DNA of 64,000 bases from Parabacteroides sp. FAFU027 (GCF_022808675.1 NZ_JAKZKV010000008.1:128711-192710), one strand, 5' to 3'; positions 50,362 to 61,139 are shown, counted from the first letter of the stretch. Translations and numbers: made by a program. Notes: generated by a model from the sequence alone, not told the origin.

Positions 50362-51654
50362 ATGGAACTACTTATTATATGTTTCTTGATTTTATTGAAT
50401 GGTGTTTTTGCCATGTATGAAATGGCATTAGTATCATGCAGCAGGGCCCGATTAGAGACTCTTTCTCAAAAAGGGAACAAAACCGCAAAGAAAGTTATTT
50501 CTTTATTAGCCGAGCCTGAAAAAATTCTATCAACAATCCAGGTCGGAATTACCCTGATTGGTATTATTTCCGGTGCATACGGAGGAATTGCATTATCTGG
50601 AGACTTAGCCAATTTCCTCAAAACCTTCGACTCCATCCATGAGATTGCAAATGACCTTGCCGTGGTCATTGTCGTATCCCTGATTACCTATTTTTCATTG
50701 GTTATTGGTGAGTTGGTTCCCAAATCATTAGCGCTTAATAACCCTGAAAAAATAACAATCAGTCTCACTCCGTTGATGGTTTTTCTTACCAAATTAGTTT
50801 ACCCTTTTGTTCTTTTGCTCAGTTTTTCGACCAAACTTTTCAACAAACTCTTTGGTATTAAGGAAAATGAAGAAAAGTCAATGACTGAGGAAGAGCTGAA
50901 ATTCATTCTGAATCAAAGCTCTGAACAAGGGGTAATCGATAAGGAAGAGACGCAAATGATTAAGGATGTTTTCCGTTTTGGAGACCGCCGGGCCAACGAG
51001 ATCATGACTCACCGTTCGGAAGTTATTATCATGGAGCCGACTATGACACAAAACGAAGTAATCACCCTTATACAAGAGGAGAAATACAGTAAATACCTCC
51101 TGTGTGACGACAATATCGATAATATTATTGGCGTAATAGCAGTGAAAGGTATTATCTCCCTATTGAATGAAGAAGCAATTTTTGACCTCAAATCCATCGC
51201 TCAGGAACCTCTCTACATTCCTGAAAATCTGAAAGCAGCAAAAGTTTTGGAACTTTTCAAGCAAAAGGCAACCAACTTTGGGGTCGTTATTAATGAATAC
51301 GGAACTGTTGAAGGTATCATCACACTCCACGACATTACGGAAGCGGTATTGGGCGAAATACCCGAAGAAAATGAAATGGATGAAGTGGATATTGTTTATC
51401 GTGAAGACGGCTCGATGCTTGTGGATGGTTCGATGAATATCGATGACTTTATGGATAAGATGGAAATCCTGATTCATGAAGACATTGACAACCTAGGATT
51501 TACAACACTCGGTGGTCTGGCCATGCACTTCCTTCACCGTATCCCGGAAGAGGGAGACATTTTCTACTATAAAGAACTGAAATTCGAAGTCGTTGATATG
51601 GACAAAAGCCGTGTTGATAAGCTTCTGATTATTAAGACAGAGAAAGTGGAATAA
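50362..51654 (+). CDS. CNNM/CorC-type (TlyC, HlyC/CorC family) membrane protein with CBS pair
   Basis: 430 residues from the ATG at 50362. The first 190 residues are a DUF21/CNNM membrane domain starting MELLIICFLILLNGVFAMYEMALVSCSRARLE, with GITLIGIISGAYGGIALS and VIGELVPKSLALNNPE. Two CBS domains follow (MTHRSEVIIMEPTMTQNEVITLI; YIPENLKAAKVLELFKQKATNFGVVINEYGTVEGIITLHDI) and a C-terminal CorC_HlyC domain (GLAMHFLHRIPEEGDIF). Family members are often labelled hemolysins, but current evidence points to magnesium or cobalt efflux. It is monocistronic, bounded by a strong bidirectional terminator. Confidence 0.94.
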   Translation: MELLIICFLILLNGVFAMYEMALVSCSRARLETLSQKGNKTAKKVISLLAEPEKILSTIQVGITLIGIISGAYGGIALSGDLANFLKTFDSIHEIANDLAVVIVVSLITYFSLVIGELVPKSLALNNPEKITISLTPLMVFLTKLVYPFVLLLSFSTKLFNKLFGIKENEEKSMTEEELKFILNQSSEQGVIDKEETQMIKDVFRFGDRRANEIMTHRSEVIIMEPTMTQNEVITLIQEEKYSKYLLCDDNIDNIIGVIAVKGIISLLNEEAIFDLKSIAQEPLYIPENLKAAKVLELFKQKATNFGVVINEYGTVEGIITLHDITEAVLGEIPEENEMDEVDIVYREDGSMLVDGSMNIDDFMDKMEILIHEDIDNLGFTTLGGLAMHFLHRIPEEGDIFYYKELKFEVVDMDKSRVDKLLIIKTEKVE

Positions 51655-51682
51655 GGTTATTCCCACTAAGATACGCATACAC

Positions 51683-51720
51683 AAATAAGGGCTGGAATTC
51701 AAAAAATCCAGCCCTTATTT
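51683..51720. terminator. Bidirectional terminator between the CNNM gene and hemG
   Basis: Arms 51683-51696 and 51707-51720 form a perfect 14-bp stem (aaataagggctgga and its complement) with a 10-nt loop. The AAAT/ATTT ends provide a U-tract in either direction for the two convergent genes. Confidence 0.88.
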
Positions 51721-51749
51721 GATTCTATTTCATGTGTTCAAAAATACCA

Positions 51750-53129
51750 TTACACCATCCCAGCCAGTTCTTTACCCTGCTTTATCCGGTCAGCCATTCC
51801 AATTCCATTTCGCAGGTTACCTCCAATATATAAGCCAGAATATTCGGATTGTATTTGGTCTAGAGCGGCAAAACGAGCCTCACAATCAGCCCCGTATTGC
51901 GGAATGGCATGATTATAGCGAAAAATACGGATTAAATCAGGTTTAAATTCTTGCAGCTTCATCAAATCACAAATCTCTTTTTCAAGCAGGGAACGTATCT
52001 CATCATCGGATTTCTCCACCAGATTATTATTACGAACGCCACCCATAAATACTGAAAAGAGAGCTCCCTTTTCCGGTGCACGTCCCTGTAGAAAAACAGA
52101 AGGGAAGAGAACACCCAATATCTGACGATTCTCTTTATGAGATATCAACCCGCCAAAAGCATCCGGTTGCCAACCCATCCATTGATTAAAGCCTAAAGCA
52201 ATCTGTAGAACTCGTGCATAGCGAAGATTGGTAATATTCTGCATTTTTGTCTCATCCACAAAAGGCAGAAGCTTGTCCAGCTCGTAAGCGCCGGTGGTTG
52301 TAATCACCTTATTTGCTGTTAATTCAAATATTGAGCCATCAGCGTTTTTACCTGTGATATGATATATCCCATTTTCAGGAACGATGGTCAATCCGGCTAC
52401 ACCCAACAAGAAGTTTTCAGTTCCAGCCGATTGGTAAAGAGCCTGCATAAAATTTGAAAGGCCTCCTTTTACCGAAAATATACGGTTTTTCTCTTTCTTC
52501 TTTTTATCAGTTTTGGGTTCGATTCTTGCTTTCTCGCGCATCATTTTGACTGAACCGCCAATGAAACTACCATAGTTTTGCTCCAGATTATAGAGTTTGG
52601 GCAAAGCAAAACGTGGAACCAGATAGCCAGGGTCTCCGGCATAAACTCCAATGATAAACGGGTCAATGGCATAATCAAGAAAACTTTTTCCCATACGACG
52701 CAGCACCAATTCGGACAGGGTTTCATTCGGATTGGTTCCGGGTTTACGAAAAGGTTCTCCCAACAGACTTAACTTATCTTTCCAGGTAAATAGGGGGGTT
52801 TTGACACCACCCATCAGACCGGAAGGGAGGGCTTCCCATTTGCCTTTATATAACACATAGCGTTTATTCACCGCATCAGTCGGGCGCTCTAGTTCGCAAA
52901 GGCCCTGCAAGTCTTCAAAGAGTTCTGCTACAAACTCGTTGCTCATCACTCCGGTACTGGGACCTTGTTCGAAAGCGAATCCATTCTCATGTCCGGTCTG
53001 AATATCTCCACCTACGACCTTTTTTCGTTCAATCACCCGGAAATTCTTCCCGGCTTTCTTCAAATAATGGGCAGTGGTCAGTCCGGTCAAGCCGGCTCCA
53101 ATCACTGCGATATCTATCGTTTGTTTCAT
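51750..53129 (-). CDS. hemG: Protoporphyrinogen oxidase (HemY-type flavoprotein)
   Basis: 459 residues from the ATG at 53129, or 461 from the ATG at 53135. The N-terminal FAD-binding motif is IAVIGAGLTGLTTAHYL, followed by VIERKKVVGGDIQT and GFAFEQGPST. The C-terminal GLYIGGNLRNGIGMADRIKQG is the second FAD contact typical of this amine-oxidase-like family. It oxidises protoporphyrinogen IX to protoporphyrin IX, the next-to-last step of haem synthesis. The family is the FAD type usually called HemY (also labelled HemG). It starts about 50 bp after hemN, which makes protoporphyrinogen, so the two consecutive steps are in one operon. Confidence 0.93.
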   Translation of the reverse strand: MKQTIDIAVIGAGLTGLTTAHYLKKAGKNFRVIERKKVVGGDIQTGHENGFAFEQGPSTGVMSNEFVAELFEDLQGLCELERPTDAVNKRYVLYKGKWEALPSGLMGGVKTPLFTWKDKLSLLGEPFRKPGTNPNETLSELVLRRMGKSFLDYAIDPFIIGVYAGDPGYLVPRFALPKLYNLEQNYGSFIGGSVKMMREKARIEPKTDKKKKEKNRIFSVKGGLSNFMQALYQSAGTENFLLGVAGLTIVPENGIYHITGKNADGSIFELTANKVITTTGAYELDKLLPFVDETKMQNITNLRYARVLQIALGFNQWMGWQPDAFGGLISHKENRQILGVLFPSVFLQGRAPEKGALFSVFMGGVRNNNLVEKSDDEIRSLLEKEICDLMKLQEFKPDLIRIFRYNHAIPQYGADCEARFAALDQIQSEYSGLYIGGNLRNGIGMADRIKQGKELAGMV

Positions 53130-53179
53130 TGTCAAAGTTATTCCTGTACGTTATGAAAAAATCTGTCAGGTACGAGTGT

Positions 53180-54553
53180 TTACACAGTTCGTGAATATTG
53201 TCCGGTTCCCACTGAATATAGCGGGTCAAATAGCATGGCCACATTACGCAGAAACATTCGGCCTTCGGGAAATACTGTCAATTTATGATTTTCCCATTTG
53301 ACTAAATCATCTTCAATAAACGATTGCAAGGCATCGGGATTAAAACACAGTTTCTCCTGCAGTTCCCCATAAGTCAGCTGGAAACGGGCTGCCATGGTCT
53401 CCAAATCGACAAAGTGATTGCACATAATCTCCTGAATCACGGCACGGCAAAGCTTGTCAGTATCCGTCATAATGTAACCTTTATCCACAGCGGTCTCTTG
53501 TGCAGTAACAGCATCAATATAAGCTTGTGTATCTTTATAATTCTGGAAATAGGCATTGTCAAGCTGTGTAATGGAAGAAGCTCCGAACGCATAAACCTGC
53601 CCTGTATGCGAAATGGTGCAATATCCCATAAAATTACGGTGCAGCGAGTGGGCGGTTAACGCCTGCGCCATTTCATCGTCAGGTTTAGCAAAATGGTCAA
53701 GACCGATAGCCACATAACCGTCGCGAGTGAGCTTTTCATAAGTCCGGCGAAACATTTCCAGTTTCTCGGTTCCTTGCGGAATGGCATATTGCTCCAACTC
53801 TTTCTGAGCCGCTTTCACCCAAGGCACGTGAGCATAGGAGAAAGTGACAATGCGGTCGGGATTTGCATCGTAAGCCTGACGTATAGTATTTTCAAAACTT
53901 TCCGGGGATTGACCTGGCAAGCCGTAAACGAAATCCAGATTTACCCGAATGCCTTTATCCTGCATATATTTCACCAAATCGGAAACAGGAAGAGTTGACG
54001 GCTTTCGGTGAATACGACGCAATACCTCTGTTTCAAAATCCTGAATCCCCAGGCTAATGCGGTTGAATCCCATGTCTACCAGTTCATCCACTTGTTTATA
54101 GGACACGTAGGCCGGATTACATTCCATAGCCACCTCAGCATCTTCGGCCAGGGTGAAATATTTGCGGACCAGCGACATCACATCGCCTACGAGCTTCATC
54201 GAGATCGCATTGGGCGTACCTCCGCCCCAGTGAATCTGCGTGACGGGACGTGAAGCATCGAGCCACTGAGCCACGGTTTCAAACTCCCGCATCATCGTCT
54301 TCATGTAAAGTTCCACGTAGTCGCGGCGAGGCATAGCGCCGGTATTGCATCCGCAAAAATTGCAAAGCTGCGGGCAAAAGGGCACATGGAAATAGAACGA
54401 CAAATTGCGGGGGTGACTTTGATTGGATGCGATGATGTGTTCGCGGAAAAGTTCCTGGCCGATGCCCGATTTGAAGAAAGTTGCAGGCGGATAGCTGGTA
54501 TAGCGGGGGCCAGGTTTATCGTATTTCTGTATAAGTTGAGGGTTAAATAACAT
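53180..54553 (-). CDS. hemN: Oxygen-independent coproporphyrinogen III oxidase (radical SAM)
   Basis: 457 residues from the ATG at 54553 (MLFNPQLIQKYDKPGPRYTSYP), the standard HemN start; the open frame up to 54679 is not likely to be translated. The cluster motif CxxxCxxCxC is Cys60, Cys64, Cys67 and Cys69 in FCPQLCNFCGC. IHWGGGTPNAIS and VNLDFVYGLPGQ are radical SAM core motifs, and the C-terminal HemN domain (YVAIGLDHFAKPDDEMAQA, NFMGYCTI) is complete. The length matches E. coli HemN (457). It decarboxylates coproporphyrinogen III to protoporphyrinogen IX without oxygen. hemG follows in the same operon. Confidence 0.97.
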   Translation of the reverse strand: MLFNPQLIQKYDKPGPRYTSYPPATFFKSGIGQELFREHIIASNQSHPRNLSFYFHVPFCPQLCNFCGCNTGAMPRRDYVELYMKTMMREFETVAQWLDASRPVTQIHWGGGTPNAISMKLVGDVMSLVRKYFTLAEDAEVAMECNPAYVSYKQVDELVDMGFNRISLGIQDFETEVLRRIHRKPSTLPVSDLVKYMQDKGIRVNLDFVYGLPGQSPESFENTIRQAYDANPDRIVTFSYAHVPWVKAAQKELEQYAIPQGTEKLEMFRRTYEKLTRDGYVAIGLDHFAKPDDEMAQALTAHSLHRNFMGYCTISHTGQVYAFGASSITQLDNAYFQNYKDTQAYIDAVTAQETAVDKGYIMTDTDKLCRAVIQEIMCNHFVDLETMAARFQLTYGELQEKLCFNPDALQSFIEDDLVKWENHKLTVFPEGRMFLRNVAMLFDPLYSVGTGQYSRTV

Positions 54554-54610
54554 ATCTCCTGTATGTTTAGGCGAATGTAAACTATCCCGTCCATAAAGCT
54601 CGACGGGATG

Positions 54611-54641
54611 CAAAGGAACAACAAAAAACGAAATTCGCCAA
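54611..54641 (-). promoter_or_regulatory. Weak candidate promoter of hemN-hemG
   Basis: On the minus strand TTG (54639-54641) and, after 20 nt, TTCCTTTG (54611-54618) partly fit the consensus. The predicted leader to the hemN ATG is about 50 nt. Confidence 0.25.
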
Positions 54642-54755
54642 TTTAAAATAGAGTACGGAATGATATAATTTGTAAACATTCCAGATTCGTAATGTGAATT
54701 TAGAGCCGCAATAGCGTAGTTTGCGACAATTTTCCATATAATTGGTCATTTTCTC

Positions 54756-54787
54756 TTGTTTTCCTATCTGAAAAGTTACTTCTTTTG
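54756..54787 (+). promoter_or_regulatory. Weak candidate promoter of the GH115 gene
   Basis: TTG at 54756-54758 and TTCTTTTG at 54780-54787 with a 21-nt spacer resemble the Bacteroidetes promoter with one mismatch in the -7 box. The predicted leader is about 15 nt to the ATG at 54809. Confidence 0.3.
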
Positions 54788-54808
54788 TACCTCCTTAAAA
54801 ATCATCAC

Positions 54809-57604
54809 ATGAGAAAATCAATATTCAACACATTCACCATTTGTTTCCTGTTTTTTTTCTTTACTGCAAAACTAACGGCTGCTGATTTCACAATAGTTTC
54901 CGGCAAGGACAGAGCGATAATCTGCATAGACCAGAACGAAGCCTCTGTTGTAAGAAAAGCTGCCGGAATGTTTCAAAATGACGTTACTGAAATCGCCAGA
55001 GTTAAACCGCTTCTTCAGACAGAAATCCCGTCATCGGGAAATGCCATCATCGCCGGAACTTTTGGCAAAAGTAAATTGCTACAATCCACCATTAAGAAAT
55101 ATCACCTCTCCACTGATTCTGTAGCCGGTAAATGGGAAGCCTTTTCCATCCAAATCATCGAACGAAAACAAGGCAAGCTCCTCGTGGTGATGGGAAGTGA
55201 CCGCCGCGGTACAGCTTATGGCATTCTTGAATTGTCCCGCCTTATCGGTATCTCGCCCTGGATTTGGTGGGCCGATGTGAAGCCAAATCACAAAAGCGAG
55301 CTTTCCATTTCCCTTGATAAAATCATTACCGATAAACCGGCTGTTCAGTACCGGGGTATTTTCCTTAACGATGAAGACTGGGGACTGAAGCCCTGGGCAT
55401 CTAAAACCTTCGAGCCGGAAGTGGGCGAAATCGGACCAAAGACATACGGAAAAATATTCGAATTACTACTTCGACTTAGGGCCAATACCATCTGGCCTGC
55501 AATGCATGAATGTACCACTCCGTTTTATTTCGTAAAGGGAAATGCAGCGATGGCTGATAGTTTCGGTATCATAGTCAGCACTTCGCATTGTGAACCACTG
55601 ATGCGCAGTAATCCACTCGAATGGGACCACAAGACCCGTGGGGATTACAACTTTTTCACCAATAAAAAAGGGGTTATCGACTACTGGAGCGAACGACTCA
55701 CAGAGGCATCGAAGTACGAAAACGTCTATACCGTGGGGATGCGCGGCATACATGACGGAGCAATGGAAGGTGCCAAAACCGTTCAGCAACAGGTGGAGGG
55801 ACTGACCGATGTTTTCAAAGAGCAACGTAGTCTTCTTCAGAAATTCCTGAAGAAAAACCCGGAAGAAATTCCACAAATTTTCATCCCTTACAAAGAGGTG
55901 CTTGATGCCTATAATGCCGGGCTGAAAGTACCTGACGATGTGACTCTTGTTTGGTGCGACGATAATTACGGATATCTTACCCGCCTGAGCAACGCGGAAG
56001 AACAAAAACGCAAAGGTGGCGCAGGAGTATATTATCACATCTCTTACTGGGGCCGTCCGCACGATTACCTCTGGCTGGCAACCACGCAACCGGCTCTCAT
56101 CTGGCAGGAAATGCAACGGGCGAGGGCTTACAACGCCCGCAAAATGTGGATTTTCAACGTAGGAGATATTAAGCCAGGAGAATACCTGACGGAGTTTTGT
56201 CTCGACCTTGCCTGGAATCCGCAATCTGTAAAACGCGATAATATTTCCGGGCACCTGCAACAATGGATGGGTAAAACATTCGGGGCAGAAAATGCCGCTC
56301 CTCTCAAAAATATTATGGATGAATATTATCGCCTTGCTTTCATCCGTCGGCCTGAATTTATGGGTTGGAGCCAAACCGAGCCCAATACTAAAGTAAAACC
56401 TTCAGACCTGAATTTTACTGAATTCGGAGACGAAATAGCAACAAGACTGAAACAATACGACCAATTGGAGCAACAAGTTAACGAACTTGAATCCAATATC
56501 TCTCCATCTTTGAAAAGTGCCTTTTATGAGCTGGTAAAATATCCGGTGACAGGAGCTTCGCAAATGAATAAAAAGTGGCTCAACTGGCAATACGCCAATC
56601 TGTTTGCAGCAAATAACTTATCTGCAACACAACTCGTTTCGCAACGAAGCCTGAATGCCTATGAGAAAATCCAGCAATTGACGGCCTATTATAATGATTC
56701 ACTTGAAAACGGGAAATGGAATCAAATGATGTCCTTCCAACCCCGCAAACTCAATGTATTCATCCAACCGGAATTACCGACTCTGTCAGCAAATGCAGCG
56801 ACGGCTCCGCTTATTTGGCCTGAAGAGTCTGAAAAACCAATTTCAAAAGGTGATACCGTAAGATTGGTATTAAATCACGACTCCAAAGGAATTTATTGCT
56901 TCAACGCAGAAGCATTTAACATTGAGAAAAAGCCGGATTGGCTGGCTGTGGAATCCCTTTCAGCCGGAGAGATTTTACCTGCGAAAAAATTAGCATTATC
57001 AGTTATTCCTGAAAAGCAAAAAAATGCAATGACAGAAGGACTTATTATCCTGAATGCTAATGGAAGCCGATTTCCGATAAAAATCAAAGTGCAAAATGAT
57101 GTCAACGACAGCCGACAAAATCGTTGCATAACGTTACCTGCCTCATCTCTCGTATCGAAGAAAAGCGCTACAGCCCAATGGCAGCCGGTTCAGGGGCTCG
57201 GTTTTAGCGGAAAAGCCATGGCGTTGCAGCCATTCAACGCTTCATTACAAGATGATGTTACGTTAAATCCGTCTCTTGAATACACGTTTTCCACTACTGA
57301 TGCAGATAGTGCGTTGATTAGCCTCTATCTTCTACCCGACCAACCGGTGGACAGCAAAAATCCAATGCGCATTGCTATTTCCATGGATAATAGTAAACCT
57401 CAACTGTTCAACTTTAAGACGGTGGGTAGAAGCACAACCTGGAAGGAAAATGTACTTCGCAATCAGGCGATAGTAAAAATGCCATGGAAATTCAGTACGG
57501 CGGGAAAACACACCCTCCACATCTTCGCGGTCGACGCCGATGTGGTACTTGACCAAGTAATGATTGACTGGAAAATAAACCGAAAATTCTACGGTGTAAA
57601 ATAA
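54809..57604 (+). CDS. Glycoside hydrolase family 115 xylan alpha-1,2-glucuronidase
   Basis: 931 residues from the ATG at 54809, which starts a signal peptide (MRKSIFNTFTICFLFFFFTAKLTA); a TTG at 54785 is less likely. The GH115 domains are visible: the N-terminal alpha/beta domain (GSDRRGTAYGILELSRLIGISPWIWWAD in pieces near 125-165), the barrel with YRGIFLNDEDWGLKPWA, RANTIWPAMHE, GMRGIHDGAM and VWCDDNYGYLTRL, then helical and C-terminal beta domains. These enzymes remove 4-O-methylglucuronic acid or glucuronic acid from xylan. It faces uxuA-uxuB, whose products degrade glucuronate-derived sugars, so the two transcripts form a functional unit although convergent. No SusC/SusD or xylanase is adjacent. 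Confidence 0.94.
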   Translation: MRKSIFNTFTICFLFFFFTAKLTAADFTIVSGKDRAIICIDQNEASVVRKAAGMFQNDVTEIARVKPLLQTEIPSSGNAIIAGTFGKSKLLQSTIKKYHLSTDSVAGKWEAFSIQIIERKQGKLLVVMGSDRRGTAYGILELSRLIGISPWIWWADVKPNHKSELSISLDKIITDKPAVQYRGIFLNDEDWGLKPWASKTFEPEVGEIGPKTYGKIFELLLRLRANTIWPAMHECTTPFYFVKGNAAMADSFGIIVSTSHCEPLMRSNPLEWDHKTRGDYNFFTNKKGVIDYWSERLTEASKYENVYTVGMRGIHDGAMEGAKTVQQQVEGLTDVFKEQRSLLQKFLKKNPEEIPQIFIPYKEVLDAYNAGLKVPDDVTLVWCDDNYGYLTRLSNAEEQKRKGGAGVYYHISYWGRPHDYLWLATTQPALIWQEMQRARAYNARKMWIFNVGDIKPGEYLTEFCLDLAWNPQSVKRDNISGHLQQWMGKTFGAENAAPLKNIMDEYYRLAFIRRPEFMGWSQTEPNTKVKPSDLNFTEFGDEIATRLKQYDQLEQQVNELESNISPSLKSAFYELVKYPVTGASQMNKKWLNWQYANLFAANNLSATQLVSQRSLNAYEKIQQLTAYYNDSLENGKWNQMMSFQPRKLNVFIQPELPTLSANAATAPLIWPEESEKPISKGDTVRLVLNHDSKGIYCFNAEAFNIEKKPDWLAVESLSAGEILPAKKLALSVIPEKQKNAMTEGLIILNANGSRFPIKIKVQNDVNDSRQNRCITLPASSLVSKKSATAQWQPVQGLGFSGKAMALQPFNASLQDDVTLNPSLEYTFSTTDADSALISLYLLPDQPVDSKNPMRIAISMDNSKPQLFNFKTVGRSTTWKENVLRNQAIVKMPWKFSTAGKHTLHIFAVDADVVLDQVMIDWKINRKFYGVK

Positions 57605-57614
57605 TAAACAAAAG

Positions 57615-57660
57615 CGGGACTCTCCTTGCAAATGTCATTGCGGAGAGTCCCGTTTTATTT
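57615..57660. terminator. Bidirectional terminator between GH115 and uxuA
   Basis: Arms cgggactctcc (57615-57625) and ggagagtcccg (57642-57652) form a perfect 11-bp GC-rich stem, with a T-run after it and A-rich sequence before it. It serves the convergent GH115 and uxuA genes. Confidence 0.9.
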
Positions 57661-57679
57661 TATCAATAAAGTAATCTGC

Positions 57680-58858
57680 TTACTCGGCAGACATTCCTTT
57701 TGCAATACCCATCTCTAAGCCGCGAAGCTCTGCCAGCCCGCGCATACGGCCATAAAGTGAGTAACCGTAAAAGACTTGTTTTTTGTGTAAATCATCCAGC
57801 ATCTGGTGACCGTGATCAGGACGCATCGGCAATGATATGTTGCGCTTCTGCATCACTTTGAGCAGATTTTTCACGACGTTGTACATATCCACACTACCTT
57901 CGAGGTGATTGGCTTCGAAGAAGTTTCCGTCGGGTAACTGTTGCGTGCTACGCAGGTGTACAAAGTGAATTCGGTCGCCCAAACGCTCAGCCATATCCGG
58001 AAGGTCATTATCAGCGCGTACGCTCAACGAACCGGTACAGAAGCAAAGACCATTCGCTTTTGAAGGAACAGCATCGAGGATAGCTTTAAAGTCCGACTCT
58101 GTACTGCCGATGCGTGGAATTCCCAATACTGGAAAAGGTGGGTCATCCGGGTGAATCGCCAGGGAAATTCCACACTCTTCAGCCACCGGAGCGACCTCTT
58201 GAAGGAACAAAATCAAATTGCCACGGAGTTTGTCAGCATCAATACCCTGATACTTTTTCAGTTCTGCTTTTACCTGTTCTACGGTAAAAGCCTCATTTGC
58301 ACCGGGAATACCCGATAAAACGACCTGTAACAGACGCTCTTTTTCATCTGTGGTCATTGTTTTGTAGCGCTCTACGGCTTTCACCTGGTCTTCTGCTGAA
58401 ATATCCTCTTTCGCACCTTCCCGTTCAAGGACAAAAAGGTCAAATGCAAGGAATGCATATTTATCAAAATACATCGCTTTCGAGCCGTCTTCTACCGGAT
58501 AGAAAAGGTCGGTGCGCACCCAGTCGATAACCGGCATGAAGTTGTAAGTTACTACTGAAATACCACATTGAGCCAGGTTGCGAAGAGTGATTTTGTAGTT
58601 TTCGATGTATTGCTCATAGTTTCCGGTGCGGCGTTTGATGTCTTCGTGGATGTTTACACTCTCCACTACTCGCCAGACCAGACCCTCTTTCTCTATATTT
58701 TCCTTATAAGCTTTAATCTCTTCCACCGGCCAGATTTGTCCCACCGGAATGTGGTGCAATGCCGACACAATGCCGGTTGCTCCTGTTTGACGAATGTCTT
58801 TCAGGGTGATAGGGTCATTCGGTCCGTACCAGCGCCAGGATTGTTCAAATGTCTTCAT
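57680..58858 (-). CDS. uxuA: Mannonate dehydratase
   Basis: 392 residues from the ATG at 58858 ([19 protein letters not shown]), the conserved UxuA start; the frame to 58918 runs into intergenic repeat sequence. It dehydrates D-mannonate to 2-keto-3-deoxygluconate in the glucuronate branch. Family features include [65 protein letters not shown] and [10 protein letters not shown], with metal-binding His, Cys and Asp residues among them. The length matches E. coli UxuA (394). It is downstream of the mannonate oxidoreductase gene by 87 bp on the same strand. Confidence 0.97.
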   Translation of the reverse strand: MKTFEQSWRWYGPNDPITLKDIRQTGATGIVSALHHIPVGQIWPVEEIKAYKENIEKEGLVWRVVESVNIHEDIKRRTGNYEQYIENYKITLRNLAQCGISVVTYNFMPVIDWVRTDLFYPVEDGSKAMYFDKYAFLAFDLFVLEREGAKEDISAEDQVKAVERYKTMTTDEKERLLQVVLSGIPGANEAFTVEQVKAELKKYQGIDADKLRGNLILFLQEVAPVAEECGISLAIHPDDPPFPVLGIPRIGSTESDFKAILDAVPSKANGLCFCTGSLSVRADNDLPDMAERLGDRIHFVHLRSTQQLPDGNFFEANHLEGSVDMYNVVKNLLKVMQKRNISLPMRPDHGHQMLDDLHKKQVFYGYSLYGRMRGLAELRGLEMGIAKGMSAE

Positions 58859-58885
58859 ATTTGAATTATTTATGATTGAGGGATT

Positions 58886-58936
58886 GAGGGACTGAAGGTT
58901 AGAATTTTCATCAGTCATTCTATCCCTCAGTCCTTC
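58886..58936 (-). promoter_or_regulatory. Hairpin in the uxuB-uxuA intergenic gap
   Basis: gagggactgaagg (58886-58898) pairs with ccctcagtccttc (58924-58936) over 13 positions with one mismatch and one G-U pair. It fills most of the 87-bp gap between the genes. It could modulate expression between the two cistrons or be a small intergenic repeat. Confidence 0.4.
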
Positions 58937-58945
58937 ACGCCCTAT

Positions 58946-59758
58946 TTATACTCCCGAATAAGCTTCAAATCCACCATCCACAGTGATGGTCTGTCCGTTC
59001 ATGAACGATGATTCGTCACTACATAAATAAAGGACTGCCCCGCAAAGCTCTTCCGGACGACCCATGCGACCCATTGGTGTCATGTTGATGATTTTGCCGC
59101 CACGCTCGGTCAGCGAACCGTCTGGGTTGGTCAGCAGCGAGCGATTTTGTTCTGTCAGGTAAAAACCCGGACGGATGGCATTCACACGCATTTGGTCTCC
59201 GTATTTTTGAGCAAACTCAACCGCCAACCATCTGGTAAAGTTGGCAATAGCTGCCTTAGCCGATGAATAGCCGATTACACGTGTCATCGGGCGGTCAACA
59301 GTTACAGAGGTGAAGTTGATGATATTTCCCTTTTTATTGCGAATCATCACTTCCGAGAAGATTTGAGTCGGATAAATGGTTCCGTACAGATTGAGGTCAA
59401 TCGCTTTACGCAGTTCATCCAGGTCAAGGTCGAGCAACGACTGGTCAGGCAATACATTTGCCCCCGGCATATTACCACCGGCACCATTAATCAGCACGTC
59501 AATGGTACCACAGGTCGCCAGAATCTCTTCGCGATTCTTTTTCAGTTTCTCGATATCCGTTACATCGGTTGTAAAGAAATAGGCCTTACCTCCTTTGTCC
59601 GTAATCTCCTTCACCAAGGCATCTCCGGCCTCTTTCTTACGGGCGAGACACACTACGGTCGCCCCATTTTCGGCCAGATTCAATGCAATGGCGCGGCACA
59701 ACACGCCTGTTGCTCCGGTGATCACGATAACTTTGTCTTTCAATTTAGTCATGGTCAA
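58946..59758 (-). CDS. uxuB: D-mannonate oxidoreductase, short-chain dehydrogenase type
   Basis: 270 residues (268 if the second ATG at 59752 is used). It is a classical SDR: cofactor motif VIVITGATGVLCRAIA near residues 10-25, NGAGG, the catalytic Ser-Tyr-Lys in NFTSVTVDRPMTRVIGYSSAKAA, and the C-terminal NGQTITVDGGFEAYSGV. E. coli UxuB is a long-chain dehydrogenase, but Bacillus UxuB/YjmF and Bacteroidetes versions are SDR proteins of this size. Together with uxuA it would convert fructuronate to 2-keto-3-deoxygluconate via mannonate. The gene symbol rests on the operon context; by sequence alone it could be another sugar-acid SDR. Confidence 0.85.
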   Translation of the reverse strand: MTMTKLKDKVIVITGATGVLCRAIALNLAENGATVVCLARKKEAGDALVKEITDKGGKAYFFTTDVTDIEKLKKNREEILATCGTIDVLINGAGGNMPGANVLPDQSLLDLDLDELRKAIDLNLYGTIYPTQIFSEVMIRNKKGNIINFTSVTVDRPMTRVIGYSSAKAAIANFTRWLAVEFAQKYGDQMRVNAIRPGFYLTEQNRSLLTNPDGSLTERGGKIINMTPMGRMGRPEELCGAVLYLCSDESSFMNGQTITVDGGFEAYSGV

Positions 59759-59777
59759 ATGGTGTTTAAAATCGGAG

Positions 59778-59785
59778 CAAAAGTA
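59778..59785 (-). promoter_or_regulatory. Candidate -7 box of uxuB-uxuA
   Basis: Read on the minus strand this is TACTTTTG, matching TAnnTTTG, about 20 bp before the uxuB start, giving a very short leader. No -33 element is clear. The rest of the 327-bp gap to 60086 is AT-rich with no gene. Confidence 0.35.
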
Positions 59786-60085
59786 TGTGTTTTCGAAAAC
59801 TATTTACTTGTATTATCGTACACATTATATTGACAAATTGTTATAGTGAGTAGTTCGAGTCCTTATATTGGGATTTAAAAGCATGTTCATTTATTCAATC
59901 CTATAAGATAATTATCTGATTTACAACACATGTCACATTTGCCTCATTTCTCATTTCGTTAATTTACTCAAATTCGAATTCTTGGCCGCAACGTTTCGGT
60001 ATTTCTTACGTCTAAGTAATATAAAAGTTTATGAGTTGACAGTCATAATTTTTAAAGACTATATTTCTACTAAATACCTACAATT

Positions 60086-61126
<1,041 letters not shown>

Positions 61127-61139
61127 AAAGCTTCACTGC

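Noticed and set aside
55466-56374. Minus-strand open frame of 302 codons inside GH115
   Set aside because: It is antisense to the conserved GH115 catalytic core and shows no protein features of its own.
60036-60065. TTGACA-N18-TATATT sequence before the Gln-rich protein gene
   Set aside because: It resembles a sigma-70 promoter of other phyla, but Bacteroidetes primary sigma factors prefer TTTG/TAnnTTTG, so it is probably chance in AT-rich DNA.
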